Below, in pieces: positions 15,650 to 20,758 of a stretch of 20,758 nucleotides of DNA; the stretch's first letter is position 1, and every line of letters starts with the position of its first letter. The DNA is from a virus. The stretch is from positions 1-20,758 of the IMG/VR virus record IMGVR_UViG_3300025410_000098, one strand, 5' to 3'. The position numbers and the translations under genes are program-made. The notes beneath the pieces were generated by a model, which saw only the letters and a program-made list of their open reading frames with translations, was not told where the DNA came from and made no database searches.

Positions 15650-17926
15650 TTACATACTTACATTAAGAAGTTTCTGCATTAGGTCTTTGTTGTCTTTAGC
15701 GTGGACAGCCATTTCTGAGCTTATATCTAGATGCTTGGCCATCATATCTTGTAGACCATTGAATGCGTTTGCAATCATATCGCCCTTATCAGACTGTGCT
15801 ACTACTGTTGCACCAGTCTGTGCTCCCAATACTGTAATCAATTGATCAATTTTTTGCATCAATTCTTCGCTACCACCACCTGCTCCTGACGCAGGAGTTC
15901 CGCCAACAGCTTTAACCAATTCGGTATATCCAGTGCTATTAGTGTCTAGCATACCTCCAGTTGTTGGAATGACAAGTTCAGTACCGTGTAGTTTCTCTAA
16001 GAATCCCGATGGGTCACCTGAAGCCCATCCACCGTCAGCCATACCAGACCAACCCTTAAATCCACCGTAGATTGCGCCACCAATACCACCAAGCGCAGCA
16101 CCAATGGCTGTACCAACCAATGGAACAACGCTGCCAACAATAGCACCTGCACCTGCGCCGACAGCGCCATAACCCAATGCTTGCTCACCAGCGCCAATGG
16201 CTTTTTCTTTTGTGGTCATATTAGCCATATGCACACCCTTCATCACAGTGTCAGATGCTTCTTTAAATGTATCTGCCAATAACTTAGCATACGTGTCAAG
16301 ATGACTGCCAGTAAACTTCTCCATCGCAGCCGCTGCTTTTTGAGATTGTGCTGTGATGTTGGCAAAACTTTGTTCTGTACTACCAGTTTTGCCAGCAAGA
16401 TTAGCCTGTGCATCTGCGCTCTTACTGCTGCTGTCTACCATCTCACCTAAATTTTGAGTACTCAACGATAGCATAGAGTTTTGAGTTTGAGAGAATGCGT
16501 CAATAGCTTCACCCGTTGCACCCATACCTTTTGCAAAGTCAGTAGCAGCCCCAACAGATCCTTTGTTTGCTGCGGCGGCTTCTTTTGAAGCGCTAGCCAT
16601 TGTACCAATAGCACCTTTAAAGTCCATAGTACCAGACTTGACACCTTTGGCCATGTCTTCAATCATCTTACGAGCAGGACCCGAAGTATATCCAACAACG
16701 TTAGTAGTACCAGTTTTCATAATCTGATACAACGCTTGTCGTGCTTTGTCAGCGTCTGGGCCCATTTTCTCTAGCGCAGCAAAGCTAGCCTGATACGCAG
16801 TCTTTTGTTTTGCATCCAAATCACTCATCAAACTTGCTCGTTGTGTTTCAGCCGCAGCTTTGTCCATGAGTTTTTTAGCATCTTGACCAGTAATGTCACT
16901 GATAACTTTTAAATTCTTAGCATATTCACGAGTACCTTGGGCAAGCTCTGTGGGAGAAAGATTCTTTAAATCTACCCCAGTACGTTTTAGCTGAGACATA
17001 TAATCAGCCTGAATAGCCATTTGGTCTTCATAGCTGTAACCCAAAGCCAACATTTCGTTACTCAGACTTGCACCGCTTTTACCAATAGTTTTGGTAGCTG
17101 CCGCAAACCCCTTTGCCAGCATTGCAGTACCCTCACCCTGTGAAAATCCTGCTTGTCTCAACGATTCACTTGATGTTGATGATGCCTTAGATAAGGTGGT
17201 AAGACTTAGACCAGCGTCATTGGCAAGATTACGCATCTCTGCCATACCACCAGCAAAACTAGCACCCTGTTTGGTATAATCTTTCAGAGCCTGTGTAGAC
17301 TTCTGAAATTCTTTGGCCATAACTTCGTTTGTGGCTTTTAGGATAGCAGCCGCAGCGTCACTGATACCAGTGACCAGACTGGCTAGCCCACCGACAAATG
17401 CGCCTGCAACAGGACCGAATGCATTAGCAAGTCCAGCAGCAGCATTGGCTACACCGTGAACTGCTGTGTTACCTGCGTCAATCCCAGCATTTAATACAGC
17501 GGCACCAGCAGCAATAGGATTGTTGGCAATGTCATCGTATGATGTTAAGAATGCAGTAGCTACACTGACAGCACTTTTTGCAATACTACCAAACGCACCA
17601 AATATCTCTTTGCCTGCGGCACCCATACCAGTTTTGGTCTTGTCCCACATCTCAGTGCGTTCTTTTTCACGCTTTTTCTTATCCTCAGCGGCCTTTCTCT
17701 CAGACGCAGTGAGTCCTTCTAAAGACTTTTCCCACTCTTTTGCAGCTTTTTGTGCTTCTGCTTCTTGCTTCTTGAGTTCAGCAGAACGTGCCTTTTCTTC
17801 TTTTCTCTTAGTGCCTTCGCTTTTCTGCATTGCTGCTAAGATTGCCAAGAGCGTGGCTTCACTGGCCGCATTTTCTGCTTCTACTGTGCCCACTCCGGGA
17901 ATGTTGACCTTTACTGAACTTGCCAT
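15650..17926 (-). CDS. Tail tape-measure-like protein, 758 residues
   Basis: Tape-measure proteins fill the tail tube, set its length and help DNA entry. The sequence shows the usual parts: a highly charged coiled coil at residues about 36-95; a Gly/Ala-rich hydrophobic zone about 100-195; long helical Ala/Lys/Ser-rich stretches to about 560; a second Gly-rich hydrophobic segment around 580-620; and near residue 630-650 a MADGGWASGDPSGFLEKL segment running into HGTELVIP, very like the GGxxSGPxSGxPxxLHGxExVVP signature near the C-terminus of many tape-measure proteins. In T4 this role belongs to gp29, but homology to gp29 itself is not evident. No ribosome site is visible before the ATG. It is transcribed divergently from gp26, through interlocked late promoters. 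A large internal virion protein is the alternative. Confidence 0.7.
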   Translation of the reverse strand: MASSVKVNIPGVGTVEAENAASEATLLAILAAMQKSEGTKRKEEKARSAELKKQEAEAQKAAKEWEKSLEGLTASERKAAEDKKKREKERTEMWDKTKTGMGAAGKEIFGAFGSIAKSAVSVATAFLTSYDDIANNPIAAGAAVLNAGIDAGNTAVHGVANAAAGLANAFGPVAGAFVGGLASLVTGISDAAAAILKATNEVMAKEFQKSTQALKDYTKQGASFAGGMAEMRNLANDAGLSLTTLSKASSTSSESLRQAGFSQGEGTAMLAKGFAAATKTIGKSGASLSNEMLALGYSYEDQMAIQADYMSQLKRTGVDLKNLSPTELAQGTREYAKNLKVISDITGQDAKKLMDKAAAETQRASLMSDLDAKQKTAYQASFAALEKMGPDADKARQALYQIMKTGTTNVVGYTSGPARKMIEDMAKGVKSGTMDFKGAIGTMASASKEAAAANKGSVGAATDFAKGMGATGEAIDAFSQTQNSMLSLSTQNLGEMVDSSSKSADAQANLAGKTGSTEQSFANITAQSQKAAAAMEKFTGSHLDTYAKLLADTFKEASDTVMKGVHMANMTTKEKAIGAGEQALGYGAVGAGAGAIVGSVVPLVGTAIGAALGGIGGAIYGGFKGWSGMADGGWASGDPSGFLEKLHGTELVIPTTGGMLDTNSTGYTELVKAVGGTPASGAGGGSEELMQKIDQLITVLGAQTGATVVAQSDKGDMIANAFNGLQDMMAKHLDISSEMAVHAKDNKDLMQKLLNVSM

Positions 17927-17936
17927 ATTGTGTCGC

Positions 17937-17944
17937 TATAAATA
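17937..17944 (+). promoter_or_regulatory. Late promoter TATAAATA for gp26
   Basis: Perfect late box on the plus strand, 35 nt before the gp26 ATG at 17980. It lies within what would be the leader of the oppositely directed tape-measure transcript. Confidence 0.8.
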
Positions 17945-17959
17945 TTGTATTACTACATC

Positions 17960-17967
17960 TATTTATT
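17960..17967 (-). promoter_or_regulatory. Late promoter box AATAAATA for the tape-measure gene
   Basis: One base from consensus on the minus strand, 33 nt from the tape-measure ATG at 17926. It lies within the gp26 leader; the two boxes face each other with 15 nt between them. Confidence 0.65.
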
Positions 17968-17979
17968 GGAGTTCGAACC

Positions 17980-18825
17980 ATGGTTAACCAAGCTAATCCA
18001 TTAGCCAAGCATTTCCGCCAACCCGCACTGTATCTTAGTCTACCCAGCAGAGGAGTGTTTTACCCTGAGGGAACAGTGGAACTATCTGCCACTGGGACTA
18101 TACCCGTTTACCCAATGACAGTCAAAGATGAGTTGGCCTTGAAGACACCAGATGCTTTATTGAACGGTCAAGCAGTTATTGATGTTATTCGCAGTTGCTG
18201 CCCTGGAATCAAGGACCCTTGGGAGATTCCTGCTGTGGATCTTGACCCTATATTCATTGCCATCAGATTGGCAAGTTATGGGAAAGTCATGGATTTCAGC
18301 GCTACTTGTACGCACTGCAAGACAGAAAGCGATTACTCAATAGACTTAAACATGGTTCTAGACAGTGTTGGTAAAGCAGATTACAACAGACCGTTTACGT
18401 TTGATAATCTAGTGTTCAAGTTCAAACCACAAAAGTACAGAAACATCAACAAGATGGGTATGATTACATTTGAACAAGACAAGCTAATACAAAACGTTGT
18501 CAAGAATGAGACCCTGAGCGAAGAACAAAAGATGCTAGAATTCAAAAAGGGATTTGAAAAGATACGACAGTTGAATATCGATACTGTAGTAGACAGCATT
18601 GCCAGTGTTACCACAGAAGAAGGTGTAGTTGTCACAGACCCTGCAATGATTGCTGAGTTCTTGGATAGTTGTAGTCGTCAGATATATGAAAGTATCAAAT
18701 CATCTGTACAAGAACTAACAGATACTTTTAAGATCCAACCCCTACAACTTAAATGCGATAATGAAGAATGCCAAAAACAATTTAGCACTGAGCTGACATT
18801 CGACCATAGCAATTTTTTCGGTTAA
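17980..18825 (+). CDS. 26: T4 gp26-like baseplate hub or tail-assembly protein
   Basis: The 281-residue product resembles the T4 gp26 family (hub assembly). Support: the opening LYLSLPSRGVFYPEGTVELS (17-36), a helical middle region, and two Cys pairs, C110/C113 in ATCTHCKTE and C259/C264 in LKCDNEECQKQF, which may bind zinc. It ends SNFFG. I chose the ATG at 17980, not the upstream in-frame ATG at 17920, because GGAG lies 8 nt before it and the late promoter box lies between the two. The last sense codons include TTT TTC, which with the preceding T form a slippery heptamer (18813-18819), and the -1 frame leads into the next ORF. Position beside the tape-measure gene suits a tail-assembly chaperone. 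Family call recalled, not searched. Confidence 0.82.
   Translation: MVNQANPLAKHFRQPALYLSLPSRGVFYPEGTVELSATGTIPVYPMTVKDELALKTPDALLNGQAVIDVIRSCCPGIKDPWEIPAVDLDPIFIAIRLASYGKVMDFSATCTHCKTESDYSIDLNMVLDSVGKADYNRPFTFDNLVFKFKPQKYRNINKMGMITFEQDKLIQNVVKNETLSEEQKMLEFKKGFEKIRQLNIDTVVDSIASVTTEEGVVVTDPAMIAEFLDSCSRQIYESIKSSVQELTDTFKIQPLQLKCDNEECQKQFSTELTFDHSNFFG
18813..18819 (+). promoter_or_regulatory. Candidate -1 ribosomal frameshift slippery site
   Basis: T TTT TTC in the gp26 frame fits the X XXY YYZ rule perfectly. Two codons after it comes the gp26 stop TAA (18823-18825). In the -1 frame the next codons are CGG TTA AGG CTT TTG CGG ATG, open through to the stop at 19047-19049. A strong stem begins 2 nt downstream, or 6 nt if the AT-rich base of the stem is melted. 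Confidence 0.65.
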
Positions 18826-18898
18826 GGCTTTTGCGGATGGATGAAGCTGAGATTATCAGTTTCATTGAAGAACTAGAATCATCGGCAAAAGCCCTTAA
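18822..18898 (+). promoter_or_regulatory. Two-layer RNA stem downstream of the slippery site
   Basis: TTAAGGCTTTTGC (18822-18834) pairs with 18885-18898 as a 13-bp stem with one bulged C. The 50-nt loop holds a second stem, ATGAAGCTGA (18841-18850) with TCAGTTTCAT (18856-18865), 10 bp with one G-T pair and a 5-nt loop. It can act as a frameshift stimulator. It also buries the AAGG that would be the ribosome site for the ATG at 18837, so it may couple translation of the two ORFs instead. Confidence 0.6.
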
Positions 18899-19049
18899 AC
18901 AAGAAACTCTATCTTTGTGCTGGTATATGCGTGGTGGTGTGACCTATGACGAGGCAATGATGCTAAGTTTAGAAGAAAGAAACATCATCGGGGATATAGT
19001 TAAGAGCAATATGGAAGCTACTAAGAAGTCAGGACTTCCATTCTTCTAA
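18831..19049 (+). CDS. Short ORF at the gp51 position, candidate frameshift extension of gp26
   Basis: The product (about 70 residues) reads MDEAEIISFIEELESSAKAL and then WYMRGGVTYDEAMMLSLEER, ending KKSGLPFF. The middle resembles the short helical downstream part of tail-assembly chaperone pairs. In T4, gene 51 follows gene 26, but T4 gp51 is larger, so orthology is uncertain. Two ways of expression are visible. One is a -1 shift at 18813-18819, joining it to gp26 as a protein of about 356 residues. The other is independent initiation at ATG 18837, with AAGG 9 nt upstream. The TTG at 18831 has too little room for that ribosome site. Hairpins and a likely terminator follow the stop. Confidence 0.65.
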   Translation: MRMDEAEIISFIEELESSAKALKQETLSLCWYMRGGVTYDEAMMLSLEERNIIGDIVKSNMEATKKSGLPFF

Positions 19050-19100
19050 GATGTGCTACGCACATCCATTGATTCGCTTGCGCTCATCAATATTATTTTT
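19050..19100 (+). terminator. Hairpins and T-rich tract after the gp26/gp51 unit
   Basis: GATGTGC-TAC-GCACATC (19050-19066) is a perfect 7-bp hairpin starting right after the stop codon. A second stem ATTGAT / ATCAAT (19068-19073, 19086-19091), with weaker inner pairs, is followed by TATTATTTTTAATTT. Together they look like an imperfect intrinsic terminator. The same bases have alternative long-range partners further on. Confidence 0.5.
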
Positions 19101-19326
19101 AATTTATTGAAGGAATATAATCAAGGGGAGCGAAGCGACATTACTGTTCATCTAGATTAATCGTCACACTTTGCCCGGTTACCCGGGACAAAAGGAAAGA
19201 GTTGCTTTCATCTGAGTAGCACATCACCTAGCGTTAGAGCAATTACAGAGGCGGTTGACCGGTACCTCGAGCTCCGTCTTATCAACGGCGATTCATATAA
19301 TATACGCTAACATACTATATGAACGT

Positions 19327-19350
19327 GTAGCATCGCTGCTACGTCTTTTT
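19327..19350 (+). terminator. Intrinsic terminator
   Basis: GTAGCA-TCGC-TGCTAC is a perfect 6-bp hairpin followed by GTCTTTTT on the plus strand. It would end read-through from the gp26 unit or a separate RNA from this intergenic region. Confidence 0.7.
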
Positions 19351-19373
19351 GCCTATATTACATCCTATTCAAA

Positions 19374-19504
19374 CAACCAAATCGCAGGTCTTACAAGCGA
19401 TCTTCATCCAACTGGGTAGTGGTTGAGCACTCTTTACAGCAAAGAGATTTCCGTCCGAGTGATCCTAGATCCTCTTATCGTGGGCACACGGAGTTAGCCT
19501 GTGC
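19374..19504. other. Second cluster of hairpins in the non-coding region
   Basis: Between the terminator and the accessory genes lie, in order: CAACCA / TGGTTG (19374-19379, 19420-19425) enclosing ATCGC / GCGAT (19381-19385, 19397-19401); CTCTTT / AAAGAG with 5-nt loop (19430-19446); GAG-GATC / GATC-CTC with one bulge (19457-19474); and GCACA-GG / CC-TGTGC with one bulge (19484-19504). This fits a folded RNA, but strand is unclear: no good U-tract follows on the minus side, and on the plus side an eight-T run at 19523-19530 is 18 nt past the last stem. No coding potential was seen. Confidence 0.35.
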
Positions 19505-19517
19505 GAGCCGTACTGTA

Positions 19518-20198
19518 TTACAATTTTTTTAAATCGGGGATTATGTTAGGATGCTGTTTAGAGAGCCAATAGTTTATGAGGTCGTATCTGATTAATTTGT
19601 ATTTTAAGTTTAAGTGTTCTGTAATTCGCTGATAAGTTTGTTCAAATTTGTCTTGATTAATAATGTCAGATAGAGTTAGATTTAATACACTGGGATGTTC
19701 TATGTGATTATACGAGTACGCTTTGTTTGTTACAACAAAATCAGTCAATTGATTTTTATTTTTTAAATTTGATAACCAATTTACTATATCGTTTTCGTAA
19801 GAGTTTGCCGGAGTGATTCTTATGATTTTTGCCTGAGAGAAATTTTCTAAAATTTTAGTGACTTCAATTATGCCATGATTGTGATTTGAAAGTATGATTT
19901 GATCGATTTTGCTGTAGTTGCTATTGTATTCGTTGGATAAAGTTTTGTTTATGTTCTCTACTACTAGTTCTAAACGTTTGTCGTTGTTAAGTTTTTTACT
20001 ATTTGAATCCCGAAATATGACTTGTCCATTATCTGCTATACCCAAGAATCTTGCTGCGGGTTTAGCATAATGTAATGAAATCATAGAAGCTATCAAATCT
20101 CCTGCTGCGCCAGCAGTGAAAACAACCCATATACAGGGATCGTCTTTGGTAAAATCTACAAAATCTACAAATTTCTCTACTTCAGGATTATAATCCAT
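19518..20198 (-). CDS. Unknown accessory protein, possibly nucleotide- or sulfate-transfer-like fold
   Basis: The 226-residue protein is not confidently recognised. Near the N-terminus the hydrophobic strand WVVFTAGAAGDLIASMI (24-40) is followed by a Gly-rich turn and helix. This is loosely like the P-loop region of phage sulfotransferase-like proteins, but it lacks a classical GxxxxGK[ST]. Later come an ILSNHNHG segment and alternating helix-strand pattern (AKIIRITPANSYENDIVNWL). The base composition is more AT-rich than in the virion genes (many Asn, Lys, Ile), suggesting separate acquisition. Its ATG overlaps the end of the upstream endonuclease gene by 11 nt, so the pair is translationally coupled. 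No ribosome site of its own is visible. Function should be taken as unknown. Confidence 0.6.
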   Translation of the reverse strand: MDYNPEVEKFVDFVDFTKDDPCIWVVFTAGAAGDLIASMISLHYAKPAARFLGIADNGQVIFRDSNSKKLNNDKRLELVVENINKTLSNEYNSNYSKIDQIILSNHNHGIIEVTKILENFSQAKIIRITPANSYENDIVNWLSNLKNKNQLTDFVVTNKAYSYNHIEHPSVLNLTLSDIINQDKFEQTYQRITEHLNLKYKLIRYDLINYWLSKQHPNIIPDLKKL

Positions 20199-20628
20199 TG
20201 AGTTTGTTTAAAATGTGTGAGCCATGAACACGGACTGAGATTTGTCCGTTATAATAATCTGTTGATTCTAATACTCTGTGTGTAAATTGTTCTCGGGCTT
20301 CAATGTAGCTACATTCTGCCTTTGATTTACAAATATAAAGTATTTCTCTGGTAAAGTTTTCGGTGCCGTGAGTTTGAACGTCTTTGTTTAGTTGATCGTT
20401 TGAGCCATAATAGGTTTGCCAATCAGAGTCGATTTTGCTTCGAATCTTTTGCTTTTTCTTTTTGCCGTTCTTGAGTTTTACTGTTTTATAAGTGGTTTTT
20501 GCGAATTTCGCTAGTTTTTTGCCTATGTACTTTTTGCCAGATAGATTATTTGTGATGAGATAGACGAAACCCACGCAGTCATCGGGAAGAGTTTCCACTG
20601 GTTTTCCTTGAAATATCCATGTCATCAA
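20188..20628 (-). CDS. GIY-YIG family endonuclease
   Basis: The 146-residue protein has the family's defining strands: GFVY at 20-23 and KYIG at 33-36, in GFVYLITNNLSGKKYIGKK. A basic insert (about 51-65, KLKNGKKKKQKIRSK) follows, then DWQTYYGSN (69-77). Candidate catalytic residues are Arg94 in NFTREIL and Glu110 or Glu113 in YIEAREQF. Such free-standing enzymes (Seg-like homing endonucleases) are frequent in T4-like phages, where they cut related genomes and spread with flanking DNA. No separate DNA-binding repeat region is obvious apart from the basic insert. It lies upstream of, and overlaps, the unknown 226-residue gene. Whether it homes, and its target, cannot be read here. The start has no clear ribosome site; Met1 and Met2 are both possible. 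Confidence 0.82.
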   Translation of the reverse strand: MMTWIFQGKPVETLPDDCVGFVYLITNNLSGKKYIGKKLAKFAKTTYKTVKLKNGKKKKQKIRSKIDSDWQTYYGSNDQLNKDVQTHGTENFTREILYICKSKAECSYIEAREQFTHRVLESTDYYNGQISVRVHGSHILNKLNGL

Positions 20629-20665
20629 CTACTTAGTTTTCAATGTGCCATGATAAAAATATTAG

Positions 20666-20758
20666 TTAAACTATGTCTACGTCTGTATTGTACGTAGTAT
20701 AGCCGCTTTCCTTAACAACTTTTAGCGTGTTATTTACCCGCCCAGCTAGTTCGTCTTT
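20666..20758 (-). CDS. C-terminal end of a further gene, partial
   Basis: On the minus strand a frame open at the right edge codes 30 residues (start KDELAGRVNNTLKVVKESGY, ending TDVDIV) and stops with TAA at 20668-20666. Codon choice and composition look like coding sequence, and it is followed after 37 nt by the GIY-YIG gene on the same strand. Too short to identify. Confidence 0.5.
   Translation of the reverse strand, partial: KDELAGRVNNTLKVVKESGYTTYNTDVDIV

Larger units (their letters stand above)
19050..19350 (+). ncRNA. Candidate structured RNA or long structured 3' UTR
   Basis: No ORF of note is present. Pairings that nest into one multi-branched shape are: GATGTGCTAC (19050-19059) with GTAGCACATC (19216-19225), 10 bp; TCGCTTGCGCTC (19074-19085) with GAGCGAAGCGA (19128-19138), 11 bp with one bulge; inside it TCAATA / TATTGA (19087-19092, 19105-19110); a 9-bp hairpin with TTAC loop (19170-19192, one bulge); and GAAAG / CTTTC (19195-19209). 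Further on are TAGCGT / ACGCTA (19229-19234, 19304-19309) enclosing GTTGA / TCAAC (19254-19258, 19282-19286). The unit would end at the terminator at 19327-19350. No known riboswitch or ribozyme motif was recognised. Strand is assumed from the upstream genes and terminator. Confidence 0.4.

Noticed and set aside
17920-17979. An upstream in-frame ATG that would extend gp26 by 20 residues.
   Set aside because: The late promoter box lies after it, it has no ribosome site, and the ATG at 17980 has GGAG at good spacing.
19258-19274. Four overlapping six-base palindromes in 17 nt (ACCGGT, GGTACC, CTCGAG, GAGCTC), like a cloning polylinker.
   Set aside because: No vector sequence flanks it and the surrounding pairings fit a natural folded region. 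Probably coincidence, worth only a read-level check.
19411-19475. A tRNA-like look on the plus strand (TAGTGGTTGAGCAC followed by a CTCTTT / AAAGAG arm).
   Set aside because: The loop lacks the U before the anticodon, there is no TTCGA-type arm, and no acceptor stem can be closed.
19487-19504. On the minus strand GCACAGGCTAACTCCGTG matches 17 of 18 bases of the small-subunit rRNA region before the 530 loop.
   Set aside because: The universally conserved 530-loop sequence does not follow, and the bases form a local hairpin of a different shape. Most likely chance; not an rRNA gene.
19050-20628. A group I intron with its GIY-YIG endonuclease.
   Set aside because: The structured region is on the far side of another gene, no conserved group I core sequences were recognised, and gp51-position ORF ends naturally with no second exon.

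Overview
The window reads as the virion-structure region of a tailed phage of the T4 superfamily (contractile-tailed, probably an environmental exo-T-even type). The diagnostic block is the T4 head-assembly order, all on the minus strand from right to left: portal gp20, a small unknown gene, an acidic gp67-like core protein, prohead protease gp21, scaffold gp22, major capsid protein gp23. The host cannot be named from this sequence. No integrase, replication or lysis gene is visible.

Layout. 1-2195: 3' part of a very large fibre-like gene, running off the left edge. 2211-8262: five more low-complexity, Thr/Ser/Asn/Gly-rich virion or fibre proteins that share sequence modules. 8381-9118: another virion protein. 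9202-9355: a tiny self-contained cassette between two intrinsic terminators, coding a 17-residue acidic peptide. 9404-15618: head-assembly genes gp23, gp22, gp21, gp67-like, an 80-residue unknown, gp20. 15650-17926: tape-measure-like protein. 17980-19049: the only plus-strand genes, gp26-like and a short gp51-position ORF. 19050-19517: non-coding and rich in inverted repeats. 19518-20628: an accessory pair (unknown protein and GIY-YIG endonuclease). 20666-20758: C-terminal end of one further minus-strand gene.

Expression. Many genes are preceded by a T4-type late promoter box (TATAAATA or a one- or two-base variant). In five cases it lies 33-35 nt from the start codon. Several transcription units end in intrinsic terminators, two of them with UUCG loops. 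The tape-measure and gp26 genes are driven by two interlocked, oppositely oriented late promoters.

Most notable signals. (1) At the end of the gp26-like gene a perfect -1 slippery heptamer (T TTT TTC) lies just upstream of a 13-bp stem that encloses a 10-bp hairpin, and the -1 frame is open straight into the downstream short ORF. This is the layout of a tail-assembly-chaperone frameshift pair, here built on the T4 gp26/gp51 genes. (2) The 17-residue peptide gene has its own late promoter, ribosome binding site and terminator directly behind the major capsid gene. (3) A potential multi-branched structured RNA begins at the stop codon of the gp51-position ORF and ends at an intrinsic terminator. 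All functional statements come from reading the sequence and recalled family knowledge; no search or folding program was run.
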